Positions 1 to 8,642 of a DNA stretch of 64,000 bases are shown one piece after another; positions within the stretch are counted from its first letter, which is position 1; the number at the start of each line of letters is the position of its first letter. The translations under genes were made by a program, and so were the position numbers. The notes under the pieces are model-generated. The model did no database searches. It was not told where the DNA came from and saw only the letters and a list, made by a program, of their open reading frames with translations. Origin of the DNA: Microbispora siamensis (lineage in GTDB: Bacteria > Actinomycetota > Actinomycetes > Streptosporangiales > Streptosporangiaceae). Location of the stretch: NCBI RefSeq assembly GCF_016863095.1, contig NZ_BOOF01000009.1:62001-126000 (forward strand). The letters are read 5' to 3'.

Positions 1-325
1 TCGGGTCGTTGGCCGTGACGACGCATTCGACGCCCTCGATCACCCCGATGCCGGTCACGACGCTCGCGCCGACGGGATACTCGGTGCCCCAGGCCGCCAG
101 CGGGGACAGCTCCAGGAACGGCGAGTCGGGGTCGACGAGCAGTTCGATCCGCTCGCGGGGCAGCAGCTTGCCGCGCTCCCGGTGCCGCTCGACGTATTTC
201 GGCCCGCCTCCGGCGACGGCCTTGGCGTGCTCGGCATCGAGCTCGGCGAGCTTCGCCAGCATGGCCTCGCGCCGCGCCCCGTATTCGCCGCCGGAGGCGT
301 CCAGCCGGCTCACGAGCACGGTCAT
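1..325 (-). CDS. Acyl-CoA carboxylase beta (carboxyltransferase) subunit, N-terminal part
   Basis: The first 108 codons of a gene read on the minus strand that runs off the left edge. The product starts MTVLVSRLDASGGEYG and contains GKLLPRERIELLVDPDSPF followed by a GVIEGVECVVTANDP stretch, which is the N-terminal pattern of the biotin-dependent carboxyltransferase beta subunits of propionyl-, acetyl- or methylcrotonyl-CoA carboxylase. These enzymes move the carboxyl group from carboxybiotin to acyl-CoA in the cytoplasm. The ATG at 325 is the natural start. The methylcrotonyl-CoA type is possible because the N-terminus is long, but the substrate cannot be told from this fragment. Confidence 0.85.
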   Translation of the reverse strand, partial: MTVLVSRLDASGGEYGARREAMLAKLAELDAEHAKAVAGGGPKYVERHRERGKLLPRERIELLVDPDSPFLELSPLAAWGTEYPVGASVVTGIGVIEGVECVVTANDP

Positions 326-432
326 GGCACCACCGAACCCAGTTCTGTCACCTGATGATCCTCCGTGGTGAGCCGCCGTCACGTCAACGAGCCGGGTCCG
401 GCGCCGTCTGAGCCGGCCCCGGCGTCTTGCCG

Positions 433-480
433 ATCAGCCACAGTCTTCGATCAGCCACCGTCTTCCATCAGCCGCAGTGT
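433..480. repeat. 17-nt tandem repeat across a stop codon
   Basis: Two full copies (433-449 and 450-466) of GATCAGCCACMGTCTTC and a partial third copy (467-480) that forms the last codons and stop of the kinase gene. Each unit carries the same CTGA stop context when read on the minus strand, so the repeat looks like slippage duplication of the gene end. Confidence 0.7.
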
Positions 481-2366
481 GACCACGCGCTGCTCCAGGC
501 GGCGGTGCCGTAGCCGCCGCCCCAGATGACGCACTTGCCCTTGGCCGGCAGCCGGAGCGGCCCGGCGTAGGTCGTGTAGGAGCCGGAGTCGCCGGCCGAC
601 GAGCCGTTCTGGACCTTGAGCACGGCGCTCATCTTGATCTTCCCGGGCACGACGTACTTCGACATGGTGATCACGCAGTTGTAGCCGTTGGACGAGTTGT
701 AGAGCAGGTACGTCGTCGCCTGCCCGTAGGAGTGCGAGTCGACGACGGCGTAGCCGCTGCCGCACACGCCCTTGGCGGTGTACGGGTTGGGCTTGGGCGC
801 CGCGGTCTTCGTCGGGGTGGCCTTCGCCGTCGCGCTGGGCTTGGGCGCCGCGGTGGTCCTCGTCGGCGCCGGGGTGGGCTTGGGCGGCGCCGTCGTGGCC
901 TTCGCGGTCGGAGTGGTCTTGGGGGCGGGACTGGGCTTGGCCGGGGTCGGGACCGCGTGGGAGGGCGACGGCTGCGCCTTGCGGGTGTGCGTGGGGGAGA
1001 CGGCCGGTTTCGCGCTGACGCTGGGCCGCCGTGCCGCCGGACTCGGCGAGGGTTTCCTGGGCTTGGGCCGCGCGGGGGTGGTGATCAGCTCGGACGGCTG
1101 CGGGATGGGCAGCTCGTCATGGGACTCCGTCACGGTGGGCGACGCGGTGGGGCCGAGGGCGTCCTTGGAGGAGATCTGCCGGGCGGACACCCACGTCGGC
1201 ACGAGGAAGGCCGCCGCCGCGAGGGCCGACACCCCGATCCCGGCCGCCGTCCACGTCAGCACCGGCCGCCGCGGCCTCGACCGGTCGGGGCCGGGCCCGC
1301 GTCGTACGGGCGGCGCGGGCGGGCGCTGCGATCCCGGTGCGTGCGGCCCGGGCGCCGGTGCGGGCCCGTGCGGTCCGGCCGGGGACACCTGCGGTGCGGG
1401 ACCCTGAGGTCCCGGCATTGGGCCGTGCGGTGCGGCGCCCTGCGGTCCCGCCGGAGGCGCCTGCGGCCCGGGCTCGGGGGCCTGCGGTCCCGGCGTGGGC
1501 GGGTGCGGCGCGGGCGCCTGCGCTGCGGGTGCCTGCGCTCCGGCGGCGGGCCGTACGGGCACGGTCGGCTGCCCGGTGAGCCGCGCGACCACCGCCTCTG
1601 CCGAGGGACGCAGCGCGGGGTCCTTGGACAGGCAGGCGGCGACGATGTCCCGCAGGGGCGCACCGAGGTCGCCGAGGTCGGGCTGCGCGTGCAGGATCCG
1701 GGTGATCACCGAGGGGATCGAGTCCGCTCCGAAGGCGGGCCTGCCGGTGGCGGCGAACACCATCGTGACGCCCCAGGCGAACATGTCGGCGGACGCGCCC
1801 GCCGTGCCGCCGGAGAGCACCTCGGGGGCCAGGTAGGCGGGCGTGCCGATGGACGCGCCGGTCGCGGTGGACTGGGGCGAGTCGGGCGCCCTGGCCACCC
1901 CGAAGTCGATGACGACCGGGCCCTCGGGGCCCATCAGGACGTTGGCCGGCTTGAAGTCGCGGTGGGTGATCCCCGCCCGGTGGATGGCGGCCAGCGCCGT
2001 CGCCGTGCTGATGGCGAGCCGTTCGAGCGCGGCGCCCCGGCGCGGCCCCTCCCGGTCCACGAGCTGCCGCAGCGACGGCCCGGGCACGAACTCGCTGACG
2101 ATGAACGGCTGGTTGCCGGCGAGGTCGGCGTACAGGACGGGGGCCGTGCAGAAGGGCGCGACCCGCTGCGCCAGCGCGACCTCGCGCAGGAACCGCTCCC
2201 GTGCCTCGGGATCGGCCGTCAGCCGGGTGTGCAGCAACTTGACCGCGACCTGCTCGCCCGCCGGGCCGCGCCCGAGGAAGACGACCCCCTGGCCGCCCTC
2301 ACCGAGCCGGTCGACGAGCGTGAACGGGCCCAGGCGGTCGGGATCCCCAGCCTCTAACGCCACCAT
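468..2366 (-). CDS. Membrane Ser/Thr protein kinase with spore-associated-protein-like outer domain
   Basis: A 632-residue Hanks-type kinase. The kinase domain spans about residues 13-265 with GEGGQG at 22-27, the ATP lysine K43, catalytic HRDF (D137), DFG (D154) and APE (180-182). A long Pro/Gln/Gly linker follows, one membrane segment at about 368-391, then a Thr/Pro/Lys-rich outer stalk. The last 100 residues (from VCGSGYAVVDSHSYG to the C-terminal SHCG) contain four Cys and resemble, from memory, the small spore-associated protein A family of Streptomyces. The layout suggests a sensor kinase that reads an extracytoplasmic signal with a SapA-like domain. The kinase half is a paralogue of the one at 20382. 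The gene stands alone on the minus strand. Kinase assignment is sure; the outer domain match is inference. Confidence 0.88.
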   Translation of the reverse strand: MVALEAGDPDRLGPFTLVDRLGEGGQGVVFLGRGPAGEQVAVKLLHTRLTADPEARERFLREVALAQRVAPFCTAPVLYADLAGNQPFIVSEFVPGPSLRQLVDREGPRRGAALERLAISTATALAAIHRAGITHRDFKPANVLMGPEGPVVIDFGVARAPDSPQSTATGASIGTPAYLAPEVLSGGTAGASADMFAWGVTMVFAATGRPAFGADSIPSVITRILHAQPDLGDLGAPLRDIVAACLSKDPALRPSAEAVVARLTGQPTVPVRPAAGAQAPAAQAPAPHPPTPGPQAPEPGPQAPPAGPQGAAPHGPMPGPQGPAPQVSPAGPHGPAPAPGPHAPGSQRPPAPPVRRGPGPDRSRPRRPVLTWTAAGIGVSALAAAAFLVPTWVSARQISSKDALGPTASPTVTESHDELPIPQPSELITTPARPKPRKPSPSPAARRPSVSAKPAVSPTHTRKAQPSPSHAVPTPAKPSPAPKTTPTAKATTAPPKPTPAPTRTTAAPKPSATAKATPTKTAAPKPNPYTAKGVCGSGYAVVDSHSYGQATTYLLYNSSNGYNCVITMSKYVVPGKIKMSAVLKVQNGSSAGDSGSYTTYAGPLRLPAKGKCVIWGGGYGTAAWSSAWSHCG

Positions 2367-2417
2367 CGCCCCCGATTACCCCTGCAACCTGACAATGGCA
2401 CCAAACGCTACCAGTGG

Positions 2418-3758
2418 TCAGATCGCCTTACCGGGGTTGAGGATGTTCAGCGGGTCGAACACCCGCTTGATGCCCTGGTGCAGTTCGGCGGCCACCGGGC
2501 CGGTCTCCAGGCCGAGCCAGCGCTTCTTCAGCAGGCCGACACCGTGTTCGCCGGTGAGCGTCCCGCCGAGGTCGAGCGCGGCGCGGAAGACCTCGTCGGC
2601 CGCGGTCCAGACCTCCTCCGGCGGCTCGGCGAGGCCCCGGTCGAACACGAACACCGGGTGCACGTTGCCGTCCCCCGCGTGGGCGACCGTCGCGATCATC
2701 ACGCCGTGCCGGGCCGCGACCTCCTCGATCGTGGTGATCATCTCGGGGAGGACCGAGCGGGGCACGCACACGTCCTCCACCAGGCACTGGCCCAGGCGCT
2801 CCTTGGCCTGGTAGGCCAGGCGCCTGATGCCGATGAGCTCGGCGGCCTCCTCCGGCGTGGACGAGACCGCGACGAACGACGCGGCTCCACACAAGGCGGC
2901 CATCTCGTCCGCCGAGCCCTCGGCCTGGGCGATGAGCATCGCCCTGGTGGACGGCTCCAGCCCGATGTTCTTCCAGTCGTCGATGGCCTGCAGGGTCGTG
3001 CGGTCCATCAGTTCGAGCATCGACGGCTGGCAGCCCGCGGCGACGATCGCCGACACGGCCGCCGCGGCGTCGCGCAGCGAGGTGAACTCGGCGGCGACCG
3101 TGGCCATCTCGCGCGGCGCCCTCCGCAGCCGCACCGTCGCGGCCGTGATCACGCCGAGCGTGCCCTCCGAGCCGACGAACAGGCCGGTCAGGTCGTAGCC
3201 GGTCACGCCCTTCATGGTGCGGCGGCCGGTGTTCAGCACCCGCCCGTCGGCCAGCACGACCTCCAGGCCCAGCGCCGAGTCGCGGGTCACGCCGTACTTC
3301 ACGCACCGCAGGCCGCCCGCGTTGGTCGCCAGGTTGCCGCCGATGGTCGAGATCTCGTACGACGAGGGGTCGGGGGCGTACATCAGGCCGTGCTCGCGGG
3401 CGGCCCGGTCGAGGTCCGCGGTGATGACGCCGGGCTCCACGACCGCGATCTCGTCCTGCGGCGACAGCTCGCGGATCGCGGTCATCCGCGCGAGGGACAG
3501 CACGACGCAGCCGTCCACGGCCGTCGCCCCGCCGGCGAGCCCGGTGCCCGCGCCGCGCGGGACCACCGGCACGCGGTGCTCGCTCGCCCAGCGCATCGTG
3601 GCCACGACGTCGTCGCGCGACTGCGCGAGCACCACGCCGAGCGCCCTGCCCGGCGGCACGAACGTGCGGTCCCTGGCGTACGAGTCGACGACGTCGGGAT
3701 CGGTGAGGACTCGCCCGTCCGGCAGCGCCGCGGCGAGCGCGGAGGTCAGCTCGGTCAC
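2418..3758 (-). CDS. FAD-binding oxidoreductase, glycolate oxidase GlcD / D-lactate dehydrogenase family
   Basis: 446 residues, the usual length for this family. The N-terminal FAD-binding (PCMH-type) half shows PRGAGTGLAGGATAVDG and IGGNLATNAGGLRCVKYGVT. The C-terminal FAD-linked oxidase half has HAGDGNVHP and GEHGVGLLKKRW, which bind metal and substrate carboxylate in relatives. It probably oxidises a 2-hydroxy acid such as glycolate or D-lactate in the cytoplasm or at the membrane. The GTG start at 3758 lies six bases after a TAAAGT minus-10-like hexamer, so the transcript may be leaderless. No GlcE/GlcF partner is nearby, which favours a stand-alone D-2-hydroxyacid dehydrogenase. Confidence 0.9.
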   Translation of the reverse strand: MTELTSALAAALPDGRVLTDPDVVDSYARDRTFVPPGRALGVVLAQSRDDVVATMRWASEHRVPVVPRGAGTGLAGGATAVDGCVVLSLARMTAIRELSPQDEIAVVEPGVITADLDRAAREHGLMYAPDPSSYEISTIGGNLATNAGGLRCVKYGVTRDSALGLEVVLADGRVLNTGRRTMKGVTGYDLTGLFVGSEGTLGVITAATVRLRRAPREMATVAAEFTSLRDAAAAVSAIVAAGCQPSMLELMDRTTLQAIDDWKNIGLEPSTRAMLIAQAEGSADEMAALCGAASFVAVSSTPEEAAELIGIRRLAYQAKERLGQCLVEDVCVPRSVLPEMITTIEEVAARHGVMIATVAHAGDGNVHPVFVFDRGLAEPPEEVWTAADEVFRAALDLGGTLTGEHGVGLLKKRWLGLETGPVAAELHQGIKRVFDPLNILNPGKAI

Positions 3759-3832
3759 GATTGGACTTTACGGCACGGTTCGGTATCGGGTGCCATCCGG
3801 AATTATTAACGGTTTTCGGTACAGATCACATT

Positions 3833-3862
3833 TTGACAACCATGCCGGATGTCTCTTTACCC
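3833..3862 (+). promoter_or_regulatory. Candidate promoter of the M6 protease gene
   Basis: A perfect TTGACA minus-35 hexamer at 3833-3838, with TTTACC about 17 bases downstream as the possible minus-10 box. It lies in the 197-bp AT-richer gap upstream of the protease. The minus-10 choice is uncertain. Confidence 0.45.
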
Positions 3863-3955
3863 GCCCTTTACCCCCTCGTTTAAGGTCCCGCATGCGCGCT
3901 CATCCCGGCGCGCCGTGCATGGGTGTCCGGGGAACCCGGACGGGAAGGGATCTCG

Positions 3956-6709
3956 TTGTCCAGAAGAATCCGGCGTCTCGCCGCGATCGTGCCCGCGCTC
4001 GGGCTGGCGGCAGGAGGTCTGGCCGCGGCCGGTGCGGCTGCGGCTCCCACGGCGGTCTACCAGCCCTCCGCCAAGGACCACTACATCAACTACGCGCCGC
4101 CGCGCGTGCAGGGCGACTTCACCACGACCGAGGAGAAGGTCCCGGCCAAGGGCGCCAAGCGCACCGCGGCCCTGGCGCAGGCCGTCGACCACAAGTTCGC
4201 GAGCGGCAACCCGGTCGCGGCGCGGGTGCTGGCCAAGCACGAGAAGCAGGCGATCAGGACCGGGAAGAACCCCTTCGACTTCATCTACAAGAAGGCGAAG
4301 ACGACCAGGACCGCCAAGCTCCTCACGCTGCTGGTCGAGTTCAACGACCAGGCCAACGACGACTTCTCCGGCTGGTCGCACCCGAAGACGATCGACGACG
4401 TCGACGACTGCGTGACCGAGCCGCCGGGCACCAAGCTGAACGGCCCGCTGCACAACAAGATCCCCAACCCCGCCACCGCCGGCGGTGGGGGCAAGGACAA
4501 CAACTCCATGTGGGTGGCCGACTTCAACACGGCTCACTACAACAACATGCTCTACACCTCCAAGGGGATCACGACCCGGGTCCGCCCGGACCTGACCGAC
4601 CCCCGGGACGGCAAGAAGGGCATCGACATCTCCGGCTCCACCATGAAGAACATGTACGAGGAGATGTCGAAGGGCGCCTACACCGTCACCGGTGAGGCCG
4701 TCGGCTGGATCAAGGTCCCGCACTCCGAGGCCTGGTACGGCGCGGGCAAGTGCCACACCTACCCGCAGGACATGACCGGCCACCCGGACAACCCGCGCGG
4801 CGCCGCCCAGCTCGCGGTCGACGCGGTCGACGCGCTCGTGAAGTCGAACCCGAACTTCCCGTGGGCCGACTACGACGTGGAGGACACCTCCGACGCCGAC
4901 GGCGACGGCAACTACGACGAGCCCGACGGCGTCGTCGACCACCTCGTGCTGATCCACGCCGGCGAGGACAAGTCGGGCGGCGGCGGCGCCGAGGGCACGA
5001 TGGCCCTGTGGGCCCACTCCAGCGACGTGGCCGGCGGCTACACGGTGCCGGGCACGAACGTGAAGATCTCCAACTACATCCTCCAGCCCGAGGACGCCGG
5101 GGTGGGCGTGTTCGCCCACGAGTACGGCCACGACCTCGGCCTGCCGGACCTGTACGACACCACCGGCGGCGGCGACTCCGACGTCGACTTCTGGGACCTG
5201 ATGTCGAGCGGCTCGCACTCCGGGCCGATCTTCCAGTCCCTGCCCACCCACATGGGCCTGTGGGACAAGTGGGTGCTCGGCTGGGCCAACCCCAAGATCA
5301 TCGAGCCGGGCGGCAAGAACCAGCTCGTGGCGGTCGGCCAGACCTCGCGTACGCCGAAGGGCACCGAGGACGGCGTCCGGATCAACCTGCCGGACAAGCT
5401 GAACATCATGTCCACCCCGCACAGCGGGTCGAACCTGTGGTGGTCCAACAGCGACCAGGACTGGGCCGACAACAAGCTGAGCAGGACCGTCGACGTCCCG
5501 GCCGGACCGGACGCGAAGTTCTGGTGGTGGAGCGACTGGGGCATCGAGGCCGACTGGGACTTCGGCTTCTTCGAGATCTCCGCCGACGGCGGCGCCACCT
5601 GGACCGAGCAGAAGATCTACAACGAGGACGGCAGCCTCGCCAGCACCGGCGACGACTACACCGACCCCAACGGCCGCCTGAAGGACTACGGCAACAAGAA
5701 GTACGGCCTCACCGGTGAGAGCGGCGGCTGGCACCACCTGTACGTCGACCTCGCACCGTTCGCGGGCAAGTCCGTCCAGATCCGCCTGCGCTACGCCACG
5801 GACGCGGCGTCCGTGCAGCGCGGCTGGTTCAACGACGACTTCTCGCTGAACAACGGCGCCACCGCGGTGTGGACCGACGACGTCGAGGGCGGCGCCAACG
5901 GCTGGACGGCCACCAAGGGCACGTTCACCGACACCAGCGGCGCCGGCTGGGTCATCCACTCCGGTCAGGAGCAGGCGGCGCAGTACTACCTGGCCGAGTG
6001 GCGCAACTTCGACGGGTTCGACAAGGGCCTGCAGTACGCCTACGACACGACCTGGCTGCGCGACGGCGCCTGGAAGGTCGAGAAGGTCAAGTACAACGCC
6101 CCCGGCCTGCTCGTGTGGTACCGCGACACCTCCGTGGCCAACAACGACGTCTCGGGCCGCACGTTCGACCTGCCGTCGGTGGGCCCGAAGGGCGAGCTGC
6201 TCATCGTGGACTCGCACTTCGACCCGCTGCGCCGTACGGGCGAGGCGGCGGCGCACGACCCGAGCACGCTGAAGAACCTGCAGTCCCGTCCGCAGTCGTC
6301 CAACGCGGCGTTCAACTTCGTCGGCACCTACCCGTTCAAGGAGTGCATCGAGGGCGAGCCGTTCACCGAGTACTGCACCTCGTTCGGCAAGCAGGCCGCG
6401 GTGACGTCGTTCACGGACGCCAAGGGCTGGTACCCCGGCCTGGAGGTCCGCGACGGCAGCCTCTACTACCGCCAGCGTGACTCCTCGACCGTCGTCCCGT
6501 CCAAGGACAACCAGCCGTACTCGACCCGGATCGTCCACGCGGACGGCACCCCGGCGACGGAGCTGTACGGCACCGACATCGGCGGCGCGATCCTCGGCAC
6601 CGGCAACCCCGGCGACGAGGGCAAGCAGCTCGGCGTGCAGATCAAGCTGATCAGCCCGCTGCCGGCCAACATGGGCGCGATCGTCCAGATCACCCCCGCC
6701 AAGAAGTAA
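3956..6709 (+). CDS. Secreted M6-family (immune inhibitor A-like) metalloprotease
   Basis: About 917 residues. A signal peptide (SRRIRRLAAIVPALGLAAGG, then AAAGAAAAPT) directs export. A propeptide region leads to the M6 catalytic domain with the zinc site HEYGH at 388-392 and the LPDLYD / FWDLMSSG pattern of immune inhibitor A peptidases. The C-terminal half carries beta-rich domains. The TTG at 3956 is preferred over the in-frame GTG at 3923 because GGGAAGGGA ends five bases upstream and the signal peptide then begins with its basic residues. The enzyme should be zinc-dependent and extracellular, perhaps for nutrient gain from protein. A strong hairpin follows the gene. Confidence 0.93.
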   Translation: MSRRIRRLAAIVPALGLAAGGLAAAGAAAAPTAVYQPSAKDHYINYAPPRVQGDFTTTEEKVPAKGAKRTAALAQAVDHKFASGNPVAARVLAKHEKQAIRTGKNPFDFIYKKAKTTRTAKLLTLLVEFNDQANDDFSGWSHPKTIDDVDDCVTEPPGTKLNGPLHNKIPNPATAGGGGKDNNSMWVADFNTAHYNNMLYTSKGITTRVRPDLTDPRDGKKGIDISGSTMKNMYEEMSKGAYTVTGEAVGWIKVPHSEAWYGAGKCHTYPQDMTGHPDNPRGAAQLAVDAVDALVKSNPNFPWADYDVEDTSDADGDGNYDEPDGVVDHLVLIHAGEDKSGGGGAEGTMALWAHSSDVAGGYTVPGTNVKISNYILQPEDAGVGVFAHEYGHDLGLPDLYDTTGGGDSDVDFWDLMSSGSHSGPIFQSLPTHMGLWDKWVLGWANPKIIEPGGKNQLVAVGQTSRTPKGTEDGVRINLPDKLNIMSTPHSGSNLWWSNSDQDWADNKLSRTVDVPAGPDAKFWWWSDWGIEADWDFGFFEISADGGATWTEQKIYNEDGSLASTGDDYTDPNGRLKDYGNKKYGLTGESGGWHHLYVDLAPFAGKSVQIRLRYATDAASVQRGWFNDDFSLNNGATAVWTDDVEGGANGWTATKGTFTDTSGAGWVIHSGQEQAAQYYLAEWRNFDGFDKGLQYAYDTTWLRDGAWKVEKVKYNAPGLLVWYRDTSVANNDVSGRTFDLPSVGPKGELLIVDSHFDPLRRTGEAAAHDPSTLKNLQSRPQSSNAAFNFVGTYPFKECIEGEPFTEYCTSFGKQAAVTSFTDAKGWYPGLEVRDGSLYYRQRDSSTVVPSKDNQPYSTRIVHADGTPATELYGTDIGGAILGTGNPGDEGKQLGVQIKLISPLPANMGAIVQITPAKK

Positions 6710-6729
6710 CCACCTCTCAGGTGGTGCCC

Positions 6730-6768
6730 GTGCCCGGCCGCCGTCCGCTCCGGACGGCAGCCGGGCAC
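6730..6768 (+). terminator. Intrinsic terminator-like hairpin after the M6 protease
   Basis: Left arm 6730-6747, three-base loop, right arm 6751-6768; 17 of 18 positions pair. No clear T tract, as is common in actinomycetes. Confidence 0.75.
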
Positions 6769-6821
6769 ACTCATGTCCGCCTTCCGCGGACTGCGCGCCC
6801 GCGCCCGGCGGCCCCTAGCAT

Positions 6822-7757
6822 GTGAGCGTGCGGAGCAAGGCGGATCACACGGCGGCCGTCCACCGGGAGCGGAGGGCCGCCGTCGTCGTGAACACGAAGT
6901 CCCGGCGAGGCCGCCGCCACTACGCAGAGGTGCTGCGGCTGCTGAAGGAGCGGGACTTCCGGCTCACCGGCGTCCACCCGGTGACCGACCCCTCGCGGCT
7001 GCGCGACATCCTGACCCGCGCGCTCGACTCCGGCCCCGACCTGCTCGTGGTCGGCGGCGGCGACGGCACGCTGAGCAGCTCGGTCAAGCATGTGGCGGGC
7101 CGCGACGTCGCCCTCGGCGTGCTGCCGCTCGGCACCACCAACAACTTCGCCCGCAGCCTCGGGCTGCCGCTCGACCTGGCCGGGGCGATCGGCGTGTTCA
7201 CCGAGGGCAAGGTGGCCGACATCGACCTCGGCGTCTGCGGCGACCGGCCCTTCGCCAACCTCGCGAGCTTCGGCGTCTCGGTCGAGGTGGCGGGCACCGT
7301 CAAGCCGTGGCTCAAGCGGATGCTCGGCCGGGCGGCCTACCCGCTGACCGCGCTCACGATCCTGCCGAGGCACCGGCCGTTCCGCGCCTACATCACGGTG
7401 GACGGCAAACGTCACGAGCTGCTGACCCACCAGCTCAACATCGCCAACGGCCGCTTCCACGGCGGCTGGCAGATCGCCAGGGACGTCAGCATCGACAACC
7501 GCAAGCTGGTGGCCTACCAGCTCGGCTCCGGCAAGCGGCTGCGCCTGCTCGGGGAGACCCTCGTACGGGCGACCACCGGCAGGTGGACCAGCCTCGCGGG
7601 CGGGCCGTTCGTGACCGGCCAGGAGATGCTGCTGGAGACCGACCCGCCGATGGCGGCCGACATCGACGGCGAGGTGCGGCTGCGCACGCCGCTCGTGCTC
7701 AGGACCATCCCGAACGGCGTCCGCGTGATGGTTCCGCAGAGCTTCGAGGACACCTGA
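6822..7757 (+). CDS. Diacylglycerol kinase-family lipid kinase
   Basis: 311 residues (GTG start at 6822). The DAGK catalytic fold is shown by VVNTKSRRG near the N-terminus, the nucleotide-binding GGGDGTLSSS, and LPLGTTNNFARSLGLPLD, all typical of the DgkB/YegS family. It likely phosphorylates a lipid such as diacylglycerol or a related alcohol at the inner membrane surface. The gene converges on the SWIM protein gene with only three bases between stops. Confidence 0.92.
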   Translation: MSVRSKADHTAAVHRERRAAVVVNTKSRRGRRHYAEVLRLLKERDFRLTGVHPVTDPSRLRDILTRALDSGPDLLVVGGGDGTLSSSVKHVAGRDVALGVLPLGTTNNFARSLGLPLDLAGAIGVFTEGKVADIDLGVCGDRPFANLASFGVSVEVAGTVKPWLKRMLGRAAYPLTALTILPRHRPFRAYITVDGKRHELLTHQLNIANGRFHGGWQIARDVSIDNRKLVAYQLGSGKRLRLLGETLVRATTGRWTSLAGGPFVTGQEMLLETDPPMAADIDGEVRLRTPLVLRTIPNGVRVMVPQSFEDT

Positions 7758-7760
7758 TCC

Positions 7761-8642
7761 CTACTCGGCCCCCTCGTTCTCCCGGGACTCCTCGTTCTCC
7801 TGGGCCGCGAGGGTCCGGTACGCGGGCCGCAGCAGGTCGAGCAGCGGGATGTGCCTGGCCTTGACCGGCGGCGGGTCCAGCGCGCGCAGCAGCAGGTCGG
7901 GAGGCGACCCGGGATCGGCCGGCGGGCCGAGGCGGGCCGGTGAGCCGCCGGACTCGTAGAAGTCGCCGGTTCGCTCGGCGAACGGGACGTCGGCCACGTC
8001 GAGCAGCCCGGGCATCCCGCCGCCTCCCGGCTCACCCGGAGTCCGCCCGCCGCCGGTGGCGCGGAGGGCGTCGAGCAGCGCCTCCCTGCCCATGCCCCGC
8101 CAGGCCAGCACCAGGAACGGATCGTCGTCGAACGCCTCGGCCAGCAGGTAGAGCACGGCCGACAGGTGCTTGCACGGGAAGCCCCAGTCGGGGCAGGAGC
8201 AGGCCATGTCCAGGCCGCGCTCGCCGGGGAACAGCGGCAGCCCGCACCCGGAGAAGACCTCCTCGATCTCCGGCGGCATCTCCCCGGCGAGCAGCTTGGC
8301 CCGGTGGAGGGCCTGCGCGGCCAGCGCCTCGACCAGCCCCGCCCACTCGTCCGCGCCGTACGCCATGATCCGCACGCTCACGTCGTACGGATCCGGGCGC
8401 GAGCCCTGCACCCGGGCCTTCACCAGGCCGGGACCGAGGTCGAGGTCGAGCACCTGGCCCCGCCGCGCGTACGCGCGCCCCCGGGTCAGCCGGCCCGCGT
8501 CGCAGACGTGCTCCAGGATGTCGATGAAGCGTCGCGACCACCACCGCTCGCCGATGGACCCCCGCTTCGAGCGCGCCTTGATGCCGCCCTCGACCCTGAT
8601 GGGCCGCGCGGCCTCGAACCAGCCGTCCCGCCCGACCGGCAT
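7761..8642 (-). CDS. SWIM zinc finger protein, partner of the adjacent SNF2 helicase
   Basis: 293 residues with one SWIM zinc finger: ACSCPDWGFPCKH gives the CxCxnCxH ligands. The start codon directly follows the helicase stop with no gap, so the two are translated from one message. SWIM proteins next to SNF2 ATPases are a frequent bacterial pairing and probably help the helicase bind nucleic acid or protein. The C-terminal third is acidic and of unknown fold. Confidence 0.88.
   Translation of the reverse strand: MPVGRDGWFEAARPIRVEGGIKARSKRGSIGERWWSRRFIDILEHVCDAGRLTRGRAYARRGQVLDLDLGPGLVKARVQGSRPDPYDVSVRIMAYGADEWAGLVEALAAQALHRAKLLAGEMPPEIEEVFSGCGLPLFPGERGLDMACSCPDWGFPCKHLSAVLYLLAEAFDDDPFLVLAWRGMGREALLDALRATGGGRTPGEPGGGGMPGLLDVADVPFAERTGDFYESGGSPARLGPPADPGSPPDLLLRALDPPPVKARHIPLLDLLRPAYRTLAAQENEESRENEGAE

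Noticed and set aside
3857..6538. 893-codon open frame on the minus strand opposite the M6 protease
   Set aside because: Val/Gly/Arg/Ala-rich composition with no domains; it mirrors the protease codons and is a high-GC shadow.
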